From: Streptomyces antarcticus | GTDB taxonomy: Bacteria; Actinomycetota; Actinomycetes; Streptomycetales; Streptomycetaceae | DNA length: 64,000 bases | NCBI RefSeq assembly: GCF_026627255.1 | Contig: NZ_JAPNLM010000001.1 | Location: forward strand, 525,340-589,339 | Direction: 5' to 3' | In this document: positions 27,111-36,397 of the stretch, in pieces | Layout: each line of letters starts with the position of its first letter | How positions within the stretch are numbered: position 1 is the first letter of the stretch | The notes under the pieces: generated by a model | Told to the model about the DNA's origin: nothing | Databases searched by the model: none | The model's input: the letters and a program-made list of their open reading frames with translations, nothing else | Translations under genes and position numbers: made by a program

Positions 27111-27581
27111 TCAGCAGGCGCCGACCCACTCCTCCGTGCCGTCCGCGAAGGTCTGGTGCTTCCAGATCGGCACCTCGTGCTTGAGGTCGTCGATCAGCAT
27201 GCGGCAGGCCTCGAAGGCCTCGCCGCGGTGCGGGCAGGACACGGCGACGACGACGGCCAGGTCGCCGACGGCGAGGTCGCCCACACGGTGGACGGCGGCC
27301 AGGGCGCGGACCGGGTACTTGGCCACGACGCGTTCGGCCACACGGCGCATCTCGGCCTCGGCGGTCGGGTGGCAGGAGTAGCCGAGCGAGTCGACGTCCG
27401 CGCCGCTGTCGTGGTCGCGCACCGTGCCGACGAACAGCGTCGTGCCGCCCGTCGCGTCGTCGCCGACGGCCTGGAATGCCTCGTCGATCGAAAGCGGGGT
27501 CTCACGGATCGCGAGCAGGCGGATGGGGTCCGGAGCGGCCTGCTCGCCGGGGTGGTCGAAGTGCGGTGCCATAGCGTCCAT
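27111..27581 (-). CDS. moaE: Molybdopterin synthase catalytic subunit
   Basis: This enzyme inserts sulfur into cyclic pyranopterin monophosphate using the MoaD thiocarboxylate. The 156-residue protein shows the MoaE motifs LFVGTVRDHD, CPHRGEAFEACRMLID and the active-site lysine region LKHEVPIWKHQTF. No MoaD is in the window, but MoeZ (which can activate MoaD) lies about 31 kb away at 57.9-59.1 kb. ATG 27581; same strand as the SDR gene upstream. Confidence 0.94.
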   Translation of the reverse strand: MDAMAPHFDHPGEQAAPDPIRLLAIRETPLSIDEAFQAVGDDATGGTTLFVGTVRDHDSGADVDSLGYSCHPTAEAEMRRVAERVVAKYPVRALAAVHRVGDLAVGDLAVVVAVSCPHRGEAFEACRMLIDDLKHEVPIWKHQTFADGTEEWVGAC

Positions 27582-27730
27582 CGTGCCCTAGCCGCTGACG
27601 TGGCGGAATAGCCGATTCGCCCGGGGCCCGGCCCCCGCTTTGGGAGTCTCCTACAGGAAACCGCTGGTGGCGCCCGGTGTCCACCCCCCGGCCGGGAGGC
27701 GGACACGGGGCGCCGGGCCCGGGCGGGGCG

Positions 27731-28888
27731 TCAGATGCCGCGGCGCTTGCGGGCGCGGCGGACCGCCGCCGCGGCGCCCAGCAGGGCCACCGTGGCTCCG
27801 GCCGCGCCGGCCGCCGTCGCCGCGTCCTTGCGGCCCAGGCGGCGGCCGGCGACGGTGTGCCGGCCCGCGACCTCCTGGAGGAGCTCGGCGAGCACCTCCT
27901 CGTTGGTCCAGCGCGGCCGCCAGCCGGCCGCGTGCAGCCCGCTGACGCTGACCACCCACGGGTGCATGGTGTACGCCAGGTCGCCCGCCGGGGACGGCGT
28001 CAGGCCGATCCGGTGCAGCCGGGCCGCCGCGCCCAGCGCTACCGCCGAGGGGAGCTCCATGCGGCGGATGCCGCTCAGCTCCTCGACCTCCTCCTGCTCC
28101 AGCCAGCCCTCGCAGCCCACCGCGAGCTCGCCCTCGACCTTCTCCAGGGCGGCGTACTCCAGCGCGCTGACCAGGTCCTCCACGTGGCAGAACTGCCAGG
28201 TGGGGCGGGAGCCGGTCACCACGAGCAGGCGCGGGGACTCGAAGTAGCGGGTCAGCGCGGTGTCCGTACCGCCGACCAGGACCGCGGGGCGGACCACGGT
28301 GACGTTCAGGCCGGGGTGCGCGCGGGGTGCCCGGCGGCCGAGCCGCTCGATCTCCAGCAGGTCGCCGACGCCGGTGGCCTCGGCGGTGGCCCGCAGCTCG
28401 GAGTCCTCCGACAGTGGGATGTCGTTGTCCGGCAGGGCCCCGTAGACCATGGCGGAGGTGCAGAGCACGACCCGGTGCACGCCGGCCGCCGCGGCGGCCG
28501 TCAGCACGGTCTGGGTGCCGCGTACGTTGTACGCGGTGCGGGCCGCCGGGTCGGATTCCAGGTCGAGGTCCAGGGCGAGGTGGACCACGACGTCCGCGCC
28601 GCGCAGTTTCTCGGCGATCGCGGGGTCCCGTACGTCCAGGACGTGCCACTGCGCGTCCGCGCAGTCCCCCCGCCGTTCGTCGATCGCGACGACCTGCTTG
28701 ACCTCCTCGGAAGCGGCCAGGCGGGCCACCAGCGCCGCGCCGACCCCCGACGCGGCGCCGGTCACGGCGATCACGGGGCCCCGCACGGCGGGGTTTCGCG
28801 GCTGGCGAACGCCATGGGCGCTGTCGCCGGGCTCGGGGCGGATGTCGGCGTCGTCGCTCGCGCGAACCTGTGGATCTGGGGAACTCAC
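27731..28888 (-). CDS. NAD-dependent epimerase/dehydratase-type SDR protein
   Basis: GTG 28888, with TGGAG eight bases upstream, gives 385 residues. After a charged ~35-residue N-terminus comes a Rossmann motif VTGAASGVGAALVARLA, then DVVVHLALD, CTSAMVYGA and a long epimerase-like body. The catalytic Tyr-x3-Lys is not evident after the VYG segment, so it may bind NAD(P) without classical activity. The C-terminus is Ala-rich and basic with a possible membrane helix (AAGAAGATVALLGAAAAVRRA). It is divergent from the DUF2342 gene. Substrate unknown. Confidence 0.8.
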   Translation of the reverse strand: MSSPDPQVRASDDADIRPEPGDSAHGVRQPRNPAVRGPVIAVTGAASGVGAALVARLAASEEVKQVVAIDERRGDCADAQWHVLDVRDPAIAEKLRGADVVVHLALDLDLESDPAARTAYNVRGTQTVLTAAAAAGVHRVVLCTSAMVYGALPDNDIPLSEDSELRATAEATGVGDLLEIERLGRRAPRAHPGLNVTVVRPAVLVGGTDTALTRYFESPRLLVVTGSRPTWQFCHVEDLVSALEYAALEKVEGELAVGCEGWLEQEEVEELSGIRRMELPSAVALGAAARLHRIGLTPSPAGDLAYTMHPWVVSVSGLHAAGWRPRWTNEEVLAELLQEVAGRHTVAGRRLGRKDAATAAGAAGATVALLGAAAAVRRARKRRGI

Positions 28889-29081
28889 CGGGCGTCTCCA
28901 GCGGTTGTCTTCAGTGGGGACGCGCCGTGACGCATACCCACCAGGTGATGTCCATCCTGCCGCAGCCCAGGAGTCGGCGGAGCACCGAGCCCGTAAGCGG
29001 GTGTGGTGTCTACGCTGGGTGGTGTTGTCGGACCATTGCCCGTCGGCTCCCGCCGGCGGCCCTACGAGCCGAGGAAACCCC

Positions 29082-30569
29082 GTGAGCGACACCCCATTCG
29101 GATTCGGCCTTCCGCCGGAGGAGCCGGAAGACGGCGACGAGGGCAAGAAGAAGGGCAATCAGGGCGGCCAGGGCGGCCCGCCGAATCCGTTCGGGTTCCC
29201 GGGCATGGGCCTGCCGGGCGGCGTGGGCGGGCCGGGCGGGGCGGACAACCCGTTCGCCGCGATGTTCGGCTCGATGGACCCGAACGACCTGGGGGCGGCC
29301 TTCCAGCAGCTCGGCCAGATGCTCAGCTACGAGGGCGGTCCCGTGAACTGGGACATGGCCAAGGACATCGCCCGCCAGACCGTCGCCCAGGGCACCGCGG
29401 ACGGCGTGAAGGACACGAGCGTCGGCGTCGCCGAGAAGTCGGCGGTCGAGGAGGCCCTGCGCCTGGCGGACCTGTGGCTGGACGGCGTGACCTCGCTGCC
29501 CTCGGGTGCGAACACCGCCGTCGCGTGGAGCCGCGCCGAGTGGGTCGAGGCGACCCTCCCGGTGTGGAAGGAGCTCGTGGACCCGGTCGCCGAGCGCGTC
29601 GGCGCGGCCATGGGCGGCGTCCTGCCCGAGGAGATGCAGGCCATGGCGGGCCCGCTGCTCGGCATGATGCGCTCCATGGGCGGCGCGATGTTCGGCCAGC
29701 AGATCGGGCAGGCCGTGGGCACGCTCGCGGGCGAGGTCGTCGGCTCCACCGACATCGGGCTGCCCCTGGGGCCGGTCGGCCGGGTGGCGCTGCTGCCGCT
29801 GAACATCGAGGGCTTCGGCAAGGACCTGGGCGTCGCATCCGAGGAGGTGCGGCTGTACCTGGCGCTGCGCGAGGCGGCCCACGCCCGGCTCTTCGCCCAC
29901 GTGCCGTGGCTGCGCTCGCACCTCTTCGGCGCCGTCGAGGCCTACGCCCGCGGCATCAAGGTCGACACCTCGAAGCTGGAGGACGTGGTCGGCCAGCTCG
30001 ACCCGTCGAACCCGGAGCAGCTGCAGGAAGCGCTCCAGGGCGGCATGTTCCAGCCCCAGGACACGCCCGAGCAGAAGGCCTCCCTGGCCCGCCTGGAGAC
30101 GGCGCTCGCGCTGGTCGAGGGCTGGGTCGACGCGGTGGTCCACGAGGCCGCCAAGCCCCGTCTGGCCTCGGCGGACGCCATGCGCGAGACCATGCGCCGG
30201 CGGCGCGCCTCGGGCGGCCCGGCGGAGCAGACCTTCGCGACGCTGATCGGTCTGGAGCTGCGTCCGCGCCGGCTGCGCGACGCCTCGCGGCTGTGGGCCT
30301 CGCTGACCGACGCGCGGGGCGTGGACGGTCGGGACGGCCTGTGGGAGCACCCCGACATGCTGCCGACGGCTTCCGACCTGGACGACCCGGACGGCTTCGT
30401 GCACCGCGAGCAGCTGGACTTCTCCGAGATCGACAAGATGCTCGGCGAGGCGGCCGAGAAGCGCGGCAAGGGCGCGGCCGGGGCCGACCGGGCCGGCGAG
30501 GCCGACGGCGGGGACGAGACCGGCCGGGCCGACGGCGGGGACGAGACCGGGGGCGAAGAGAAGAAGTGA
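29082..30569 (+). CDS. DUF2342/zincin-like family protein
   Basis: The ~495-residue protein starts at GTG 29082 after GAGGAAAC. A Gly/Pro-rich N-terminus (NPFGFPGMGLPGG) precedes a helical domain of the actinobacterial zincin_2 family. The metal-site segment reads LREAAHARLFAHVPWL, where family members keep an Exx H-like arrangement rather than canonical HExxH, so peptidase activity is unproven. A Gly/Asp/Glu repeat (GGDETGRADGGDETGG) ends it. The next gene overlaps its stop by GTGA. The position matches Rv3195 as I recall. Confidence 0.8.
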   Translation: MSDTPFGFGLPPEEPEDGDEGKKKGNQGGQGGPPNPFGFPGMGLPGGVGGPGGADNPFAAMFGSMDPNDLGAAFQQLGQMLSYEGGPVNWDMAKDIARQTVAQGTADGVKDTSVGVAEKSAVEEALRLADLWLDGVTSLPSGANTAVAWSRAEWVEATLPVWKELVDPVAERVGAAMGGVLPEEMQAMAGPLLGMMRSMGGAMFGQQIGQAVGTLAGEVVGSTDIGLPLGPVGRVALLPLNIEGFGKDLGVASEEVRLYLALREAAHARLFAHVPWLRSHLFGAVEAYARGIKVDTSKLEDVVGQLDPSNPEQLQEALQGGMFQPQDTPEQKASLARLETALALVEGWVDAVVHEAAKPRLASADAMRETMRRRRASGGPAEQTFATLIGLELRPRRLRDASRLWASLTDARGVDGRDGLWEHPDMLPTASDLDDPDGFVHREQLDFSEIDKMLGEAAEKRGKGAAGADRAGEADGGDETGRADGGDETGGEEKK

Positions 30570-31105
30570 GCCTCCACGACGACGCGGTCCTCGTACTGAA
30601 GCGGTACGAGGACCAGCCCGACCTGCGCGATGTGTACCTGGAGCACCTGGCCGCCCACCCGGACGGGGTCTACAAGCCCTGCACGGCCGGTCACCTCACG
30701 GGCAGCGCGCTGGTGGTCGACCCGGAGCGCGGACGCGTCCTGCTGACCCTGCACAAGAAGCTGGGCATGTGGCTCCAGATGGGCGGCCACTGCGAGCCCG
30801 GTGACGCCACCCTGGCGGACGCGGCGCTGCGCGAGGCCGTGGAGGAGTCGGGCATCGCCTCCGGGCTGACGCTGCTGCCCGGCGGCCCGGTGCGCCTGGA
30901 CCGGCACCCGATCCCGGCCCCGTGCCACTGGCACCTGGACGTGCAGTACGCGGCGCTGGCCCCGGCCGGTGCGGTGGCGGAGATCAGCGAGGAGTCGCTG
31001 GACCTGCGCTGGTTCCCGTACGCGGAGGTGGCGGCGGTGGCCGACACCTCGGTCGTGCTGCTGCTGGAGGCGACCCTGGCACGACTCGGCGGCCCGGGCC
31101 GCTGA
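30566..31105 (+). CDS. Nudix hydrolase
   Basis: GTG 30566 overlaps the previous stop (GTGA), so it is translationally coupled. The 179-residue protein has a Nudix box GGHCEPGDATL...LREAVEESGI. The first glutamate position is occupied by Asp and the spacing is one residue longer than the textbook pattern, as in some NUDIX subfamilies, while REAVEE is intact. Substrate is not predictable. A 40-nt perfect palindrome terminates the pair. Confidence 0.88.
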   Translation: MSLHDDAVLVLKRYEDQPDLRDVYLEHLAAHPDGVYKPCTAGHLTGSALVVDPERGRVLLTLHKKLGMWLQMGGHCEPGDATLADAALREAVEESGIASGLTLLPGGPVRLDRHPIPAPCHWHLDVQYAALAPAGAVAEISEESLDLRWFPYAEVAAVADTSVVLLLEATLARLGGPGR

Positions 31106-31122
31106 GCACCCCGCCCGGGGTG

Positions 31123-31162
31123 CGGCGAAGGGGCGGTCCCGCGCGGGACCGCCCCTTCGCCG
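31123..31162. terminator. Bidirectional terminator, 40-nt perfect palindrome
   Basis: A 20-base arm (31123-31142) is perfectly complementary to 31143-31162, between converging Nudix and AIM24 genes. Confidence 0.9.
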
Positions 31163-31190
31163 TCGTAGCCGGGACCGCCGGGGCCTGGTT

Positions 31191-31946
31191 CTAGTTCCAG
31201 GCGTTGTTCTGGTTCTGCGCGTGCGCGCCCTGCTGACCCATGCCGAACTGCGCGGCGGCGCCCTGTCCGAGCTGGGCGTTCTGCGGCGGCAGCACCTCGC
31301 TGGGCTGTACCAGCGCGAAGCCGGTGCCGAGGAAGCTGAGCTCCCAGCCCTCGCCGGTGTTGCCGCGGCGCCGCCAGACTCCGGTGGAGTGGGTCTGGGC
31401 CTGCATCTGGACCCGCAGCGAGGTGGACCAGGCGACGATGGCGTCCGCGTCGGCGTTGACGTACTTGTCCGGCGTGACCTGCATCATCAGCGGCTGGCCG
31501 GAGGTCATCAGGGCGACCTTGCCGCGGCCGGTGATGTTGAGCTGGTACTTGCCGGACCCGGAGATCCCGTACTGGCTGTCCACCGCGATGGCCTCGGTGT
31601 GCAGGGTGGAGTCCAGGGCGAGCACGTAGCTGCTGTCGACGGTGAGGCCCTCCTGGTCCACGTCCACGACGTGGACGTACTGGGCCAGGTTGGCGAGGTA
31701 GACGGTGCCCTGCCCGGAGCAGCGCATGAGGTCGAGGCCCTCGCCGGTGCGGGCCCGCGCGCCCCGCTGGGTGGTGCTCTGGTACTCGCCGTCGAAGTCG
31801 ATGATGCCCTGGTAGGCGACCATCGCACCCTTGCGGGCCAGGACGTCGTCGGTGCCGGTCAGCGAGACCCGCAGCAGCTGCGGGTTCTGGACCGCGTACC
31901 GCTCCTGGGACTGCGCCTCGGCGTGGGCGAAAAGTGCGCTCTGCAT
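31191..31946 (-). CDS. AIM24-family protein (third gene of operon)
   Basis: The 251-residue beta-rich AIM24/TRAP-like domain fills most of the protein (LLRVSLTGTDDVLARKGAMV; GEGLDLMRCSGQGTVYLAN; WSTSLRVQMQAQ), followed by a Gln/Asn/Ala-rich tail (LGQGAAAQFGMGQQGAHAQ). No signal peptide. GGGGGAG lies upstream of ATG 31946. It is 17 bases after the second AIM24 gene. AIM24 domains are named for a yeast mitochondrial inner-membrane organising protein; the bacterial role is unknown. Confidence 0.88.
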   Translation of the reverse strand: MQSALFAHAEAQSQERYAVQNPQLLRVSLTGTDDVLARKGAMVAYQGIIDFDGEYQSTTQRGARARTGEGLDLMRCSGQGTVYLANLAQYVHVVDVDQEGLTVDSSYVLALDSTLHTEAIAVDSQYGISGSGKYQLNITGRGKVALMTSGQPLMMQVTPDKYVNADADAIVAWSTSLRVQMQAQTHSTGVWRRRGNTGEGWELSFLGTGFALVQPSEVLPPQNAQLGQGAAAQFGMGQQGAHAQNQNNAWN

Positions 31947-31963
31947 GATGTGTCCGCTCCCCC

Positions 31964-32653
31964 TCAGCCCCGGGCCCGGAGCCGGTCGGTGCTGTCCTCG
32001 CTGGGCTGTACGACGACGATGCCCTGACCGGAGAAGGCCATCTGGTAGGCCTCCCCGCTGCCCCGGCCGATCATCGACGAGGCCTTGAAGCTGCGCTTCC
32101 CCTTGACCTTGAGGTTCGGGGACCAGGCGACGAGCGCGTCGGGGTCCACGTACGTCTCGTCGTCGCCGCGGCCGCAGTCGACCACGATCGGTGTGCCGCG
32201 GGAGGTGATGGCGACCCAGCCGGTGCCGGAGACCTGCACGTTGAACAGGCCCTGGCCGGCGAACTTCGCCATGCCCTTGACCCGTTCGACGCCCCACTGG
32301 AGGTGGGCGTCGAAGGCGAGCAGGTTGCTGCCGTTGACGGACAGCGCGTCGTTGTCGAGGTTGATGACGACGACGTCCGCGCCGTAGTCGGCGAGGTAGA
32401 GCAGGCCGTCGCCGGTGCACTTCATCAGCGGGGCGCTCTCGCCGGTGAGCCACTGCGAGGCCATCTGGCGCACGGCCGGCGGGTTGGGCTCGTACTGGAC
32501 GAAGCCCTCGTACGCCACCATCGAGCCGGTGCGCGCGAAGAGGTCCTGGCCGCTCTGCATGGCGACCTTGAGCATGGCCCGGCCGTGGTTCTCCATGCGG
32601 GCCGTGACGGGGGTCGGGGCGTAGCCCGCGAGCTGCTGGTTCATTGCGTTCAT
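31964..32653 (-). CDS. AIM24-family protein (second gene of operon)
   Basis: The 229-residue protein has an AIM24 domain with RAMLKVAMQSGQDLFARTGS, LMKCTGDGLLYLADYGADV and LVAWSPNLKVKGKRSF. AGGGAG is upstream of ATG 32653; a second ATG three codons in is possible. It sits 11 bases after the TerD-AIM24 gene and 17 before the third paralog, so one transcript is likely. The three AIM24 domains share the same core pattern but differ widely, so the triplication is old. Confidence 0.88.
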   Translation of the reverse strand: MNAMNQQLAGYAPTPVTARMENHGRAMLKVAMQSGQDLFARTGSMVAYEGFVQYEPNPPAVRQMASQWLTGESAPLMKCTGDGLLYLADYGADVVVINLDNDALSVNGSNLLAFDAHLQWGVERVKGMAKFAGQGLFNVQVSGTGWVAITSRGTPIVVDCGRGDDETYVDPDALVAWSPNLKVKGKRSFKASSMIGRGSGEAYQMAFSGQGIVVVQPSEDSTDRLRARG

Positions 32654-32664
32654 GTCGGGCTCCC

Positions 32665-34302
32665 TCAGACCTCGTACGGCTGGACGACGATGAAGTTGCC
32701 GGGAGCGCCGCGGAACTGGAGGTTCACGGTCTCCCCGCTGTGACCGGGGTAGGCGTTGCGCCGGAGCCGGACCTGGCTGGAAAGGATGACCTGCGAGGCC
32801 GCGGACCAGGCGACGATGGCGTTGCTGTCCGCGAACGTGGTCGGGGTGACGGGCAGGACCACCGGGACGCCGTGCGTCTTGACGATCACCGTGCCGGTGC
32901 CCTGGAACTGCATGGTGAACAGGGCGCCGCCGGGGATGCCGTGGCCCTCGATCCTGCGGACCTCGTGCTGGAGCGACTCGTCGAAGGCGAGGACCGCCTC
33001 GGCGGAGACGCAGATCGCGTCGCCCTGGAGCTCGATGGCGTGCAGGTGGGCGCCGTTCTCGGCGAGGAAGACCTGGCCGCGTCCGGTGCAGCGCATGAGC
33101 TGCATCTCCTGGCCGGTGGCGTTGCCGACCATGCGGCCGGCGAAGCCCGCGCCCTTGTAGCTGAAGTCCACCTTGCCCTGGTACAGCACCATGCTGCCCT
33201 GGCGGGCGAGGACGGCCTGGCCGCCCATCGCCAGGTCGACCCGCATGAGCTGCTGGTTCTGCGGGGTCCAGCGGGCGCCGGTGGGGGCCTCCTTGTACGG
33301 CTGGAGCGCGGCCGTGAGTCCGGCTCCCGCTCCGGCCGCGGCCTGTGGCGCGAGGCCGGGCTGCTGGCCGTAGCCGGGGGGCTGGCCCTGCCCGGGCTGC
33401 TGGCCGTAGCCCGGCTGCTGCCCGTAGGGGGCGGGGGCCGGGGCCGGCGGGGGGACCTGGCCGGGGACCTGGCCGTACGAGGGCTGCGGCTGCGGCTGCC
33501 CGTACGGCGCGGGGGCCGGCGGGGCGAGCGGCGCGGCCATGGTGGGCGCGGCGTGCACCGGGGCCGGGGCGGCGGGCTGCTGGTAGGGCTGCGGCTGGTG
33601 GGCGGGGGCCGCGGCGGGCGCGGGCGCGCCGAAGGACGGCGCGGGGGCCGGTGCGGGCGGGGCCTGCGGGGCCGGGGCGCCGAAGGAGGGCGCCGGGGCG
33701 GCGGCCTGCTGCGGCGGGGCGAAGCCGGGGGCGGCGCCGCCCTGGGCGGGGACCTGCTGCTCGGGCTGCGCCTCCTCGGCGACCTCGCCGCCGAAGTTCC
33801 GCAAGAGCGCGTCGAGCCCGCCGTCGAAGCCTTGGCCGACGGCGGCGAAGCGCCACACGTCCTTGAGGTAGAAGTCGCCGAGCATCACGGCGCGCTCGGT
33901 GGTGAACTCGGCGCCCGTGAACGCGTACCGGACGACCTCTTCGCCGCCGGCCACGACGCGGATGTAGCCGGGGCCGATCTGCGACATCTGTCCGGCGCCG
34001 TCGATGGTGGCGGTGAAGGACAGCTTGTGGATCGAGGCCGGAACGCGGTCCAGCGTCACCCGGAAGGATTCGCTGTCACCGGCCTGGGCGCCCAGCTGCT
34101 GGATGGACTCCTCCGGCGACTTCGGCTGGTTGAAGAAGACGAAGTAGCGGTCGTCCGAAAGCTGTTCGTTCGCGTCGAGGCCGAAGCAGCTGATGTCGAA
34201 GGCGAGTCCGGGTCCGGAGATCTGGACGCCCACGTACAGGTCGGTGCCCGCCGTCAAATCACTGATCTTGGCCTTGTGGCCGCGTTGGAATTCCCTGGCC
34301 AT
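32665..34302 (-). CDS. TerD-domain / AIM24-domain fusion protein
   Basis: The 545-residue protein starts at ATG 34302 (MAREFQRGHKAKISDL) after GGGGGACGG. Residues ~1-180 are a TerD/CABP calcium-binding beta-sandwich (LYVGVQISGPGLAFDISCFG; DDRYFVFFNQPKSPE; GAEFTTERAVMLGDFYLKDV). A ~150-residue linker rich in Pro, Ala, Gln and Gly (repeats such as APAPSFGAPAP and GQQPGYGQQPG) leads to a C-terminal AIM24 domain (~325-545). TerD proteins are linked to tellurite and general stress responses. As first gene of a three-gene AIM24 operon it probably scaffolds its partners. Function is inference. Confidence 0.9.
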   Translation of the reverse strand: MAREFQRGHKAKISDLTAGTDLYVGVQISGPGLAFDISCFGLDANEQLSDDRYFVFFNQPKSPEESIQQLGAQAGDSESFRVTLDRVPASIHKLSFTATIDGAGQMSQIGPGYIRVVAGGEEVVRYAFTGAEFTTERAVMLGDFYLKDVWRFAAVGQGFDGGLDALLRNFGGEVAEEAQPEQQVPAQGGAAPGFAPPQQAAAPAPSFGAPAPQAPPAPAPAPSFGAPAPAAAPAHQPQPYQQPAAPAPVHAAPTMAAPLAPPAPAPYGQPQPQPSYGQVPGQVPPPAPAPAPYGQQPGYGQQPGQGQPPGYGQQPGLAPQAAAGAGAGLTAALQPYKEAPTGARWTPQNQQLMRVDLAMGGQAVLARQGSMVLYQGKVDFSYKGAGFAGRMVGNATGQEMQLMRCTGRGQVFLAENGAHLHAIELQGDAICVSAEAVLAFDESLQHEVRRIEGHGIPGGALFTMQFQGTGTVIVKTHGVPVVLPVTPTTFADSNAIVAWSAASQVILSSQVRLRRNAYPGHSGETVNLQFRGAPGNFIVVQPYEV

Positions 34303-34430
34303 ACGTACGACCGTCCCCCATCCCGACTGTGAATGCGTGCCGCTCAGGCTAACGGCAACGACGGACATCCGGCCAAGTCGGTACCGACCCGGTACATATC
34401 ACCGTGCGTGACGTCCCGGACGGGTCCAGG

Positions 34431-34970
34431 TCAGTCCTCGGCGTCGGCGGGGACCGTCGGGAGGCGCTCGGCGGCGACCACTCCCTCCAGGTAGCCCCGG
34501 GCCCGCTCGGTGCGGGGGTACGCCTCCAGCAGCTCCCAGAAGCGGGGGCCGTGGCCGGGCACGAGGAGGTGCGCCAGCTCGTGCAGGAGGACGTAGTCGA
34601 CGACGTACTCCGGCATCCCCTGGAGGCGGTGCGAGAGCCGGATGCTGCCCTCGGACGGGGTGCAGGAGCCCCAGCGGGTGTTCTGGTTGGTGACCCAGCG
34701 GACGGTGCTGGGGCGGGCGCGGCCGCCGAAGTACTGCTCGGACAAGCGCTCGGCACGTGCGGTCAGCTCGGCGTCCCCGAGGACGCGCCGGCCCTCCTGG
34801 GCGGCCAGCTTGTCGAGCATGACGCCCACCCAGCGCCGCTCCTCGGCCTCGGACATCCGGGCAGGGATGAGGACGACCGTACGGTCACCCTCGCGGTAGG
34901 CGGATACGGTCCTGCGGCGGCGCGCGCTCCGGCGGACTTCGACGGCGCGCTGCGGTGGATCGGCGGACAC
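34431..34970 (-). CDS. M48-type metallopeptidase of the YgjP/WSS (DUF45) family
   Basis: The 179-residue protein carries the family set NTRWGSCTPSEGSIRLSHRL and the zinc site LLHELAHLLVPGHGPRFWEL (HELAH plus downstream His). SprT/WSS-like relatives act on DNA-protein crosslinks or as housekeeping proteases, but this branch is uncharacterised. It is divergent from the ThiF-like gene. ATG 34970. Length is slightly short of the ~230 usual for YgjP because the N-terminal segment is reduced. Confidence 0.87.
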   Translation of the reverse strand: MSADPPQRAVEVRRSARRRRTVSAYREGDRTVVLIPARMSEAEERRWVGVMLDKLAAQEGRRVLGDAELTARAERLSEQYFGGRARPSTVRWVTNQNTRWGSCTPSEGSIRLSHRLQGMPEYVVDYVLLHELAHLLVPGHGPRFWELLEAYPRTERARGYLEGVVAAERLPTVPADAED

Positions 34971-35180
34971 GGCACGACGGTACCCGTTGGCCGTCGTGGA
35001 AGTCCCGCACGTCCGGCGTTCGAACAGGATCGATTCGCGGGCGGCGGCCGGAACACTCCTATTTCCCTCTCATATGCCTGATACCCCCAGCCTGTGGACA
35101 AACTTCCGCACGGATTGCGGCGGGCGGGCACGGTGGGTGTCGTACGGGAAGTGAGTGCGATGGCGAATCGAGGGGCGGAG

Positions 35181-36323
35181 ATGTATCCGAAGGTGAAGCC
35201 GGCGCTGGCGCGGGCGTGGCGGGATCTGCGGACGGTGCAGTTCGGGGTGACTCCCGCGCACGCGGTGGTCTTCGGCCCCGTGGACACGGCGACCGGTTCG
35301 CTCATCGACCGGATCGACGGGACCCGGGGGATGGACCTGCTGCGGGCCGAGGCGGCGGGGATGGGGCTGCCGGACGGCTGCGCCGACGAGCTGGTCCGGC
35401 GGCTGGCGGGGGCCGGGCTGCTCGACGACGCCACGGCGGGCGGCCCGCGGGCCCAGGCCGTGCGCGGCCGACCGGAGGCGCTGGAGCGGCTGGGACCCGA
35501 TCTGGGCTCGTTGTCGCTGGTGCGGCGCCAACCGGGCGGGGACCTGCGGGGCGTGGCCGCGCGCCGGGAGGTACGGGTCCAGGTGCGCGGGAGCGGCCGG
35601 GTGGGTGCCGTGATCGCCGCGGTCCTGGCGGGCGCGGGCGTGGGCCGCGTCGAAGTGCTCGACGGGGGCCGGGTGGAACCGGCGGACGTGGCGCCGGGCG
35701 GGCTCGGGGCGGGAAGCGTGGGCCGGCCGCGAGCCGAGGCCGCGGGCCGGCTGGTGCGCGAGGCCGCCCCGGGGCGGGCGCCGCGGGCCGGGGAGCGGGA
35801 GGGTCCGGAGCCGGGCCTGTCCCTGGTGGTCGTCGCCCCGCGGGACGGGCTGCAGGCGTGGGCCCCCGATCCGGAGACCGCGGCCGGCTGGGTCGCCGCG
35901 GGCGTCCCGCACTTGTACGCGGGGGTGCTGGAGGGCACCGGGCTGGTGGGCCCGCTGGTGCTGCCGGGGGCCACGGCGTGCGCGGGCTGCATGGAGCGCG
36001 AGCGGGTGGAGCGGGACGGGGCCTGGCCGAGGATGCTGGTCCAGTGGCGTTCCGCCCACCGGCGGCGCGCGACGGCCGCCTGCGACCTGGGGCTGTCGAC
36101 GGCGACCGCCGGCCTGGCCGCGGCCCACGCCCTGTCCTTCCTCGACGGGGAGCTGCCCGCCTCCACGGGCGCCCGCTGGGAGGCGGCCCTCCCGGGCCTC
36201 CACTGGGAGCGTTCCGGGGTCGGCCCTCGTTCCGACTGCCCGTGCGGCGCGGCCGCCAGCCGTCCGGCCGTGCTCGAGCGGACGGGAGGAGGATCGGGGG
36301 CAGGCCGGTCGGAAGGGCCATGA
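35181..36323 (+). CDS. ThiF/E1-like adenylyltransferase-fold protein of unknown partner
   Basis: The start at ATG 35181 (MYPKVKPALARAWRDLRTVQFG) is chosen because related proteins begin at this motif; ATG 35160 is also open. The 380-residue protein has an N-terminal winged-helix-like part and an E1-like core with a nucleotide loop VRGSGRVGAVIAAVL. Cysteine pairs (ACAGCMER and DCPCG) probably bind zinc. Several E1 catalytic residues are not obvious, so it may be a pseudo-E1 or substrate-binding protein. It pairs with an ABC1 kinase gene downstream, like Rv3196-Rv3197 as I recall. Confidence 0.72.
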   Translation: MYPKVKPALARAWRDLRTVQFGVTPAHAVVFGPVDTATGSLIDRIDGTRGMDLLRAEAAGMGLPDGCADELVRRLAGAGLLDDATAGGPRAQAVRGRPEALERLGPDLGSLSLVRRQPGGDLRGVAARREVRVQVRGSGRVGAVIAAVLAGAGVGRVEVLDGGRVEPADVAPGGLGAGSVGRPRAEAAGRLVREAAPGRAPRAGEREGPEPGLSLVVVAPRDGLQAWAPDPETAAGWVAAGVPHLYAGVLEGTGLVGPLVLPGATACAGCMERERVERDGAWPRMLVQWRSAHRRRATAACDLGLSTATAGLAAAHALSFLDGELPASTGARWEAALPGLHWERSGVGPRSDCPCGAAASRPAVLERTGGGSGAGRSEGP

Positions 36324-36397
36324 CAGGATGCCTTGGGTCCGAGAGGTCTTCGCGAACCGCCGCTTGCGGCGCAGCTGTCTGGGAACTGGAGGGGCGC

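Noticed and set aside
27597..27640. GGAAT near 27601 as a SigR promoter for a plus-strand transcript
   Set aside because: No GTT at 18-19 bases and no plus-strand gene downstream.
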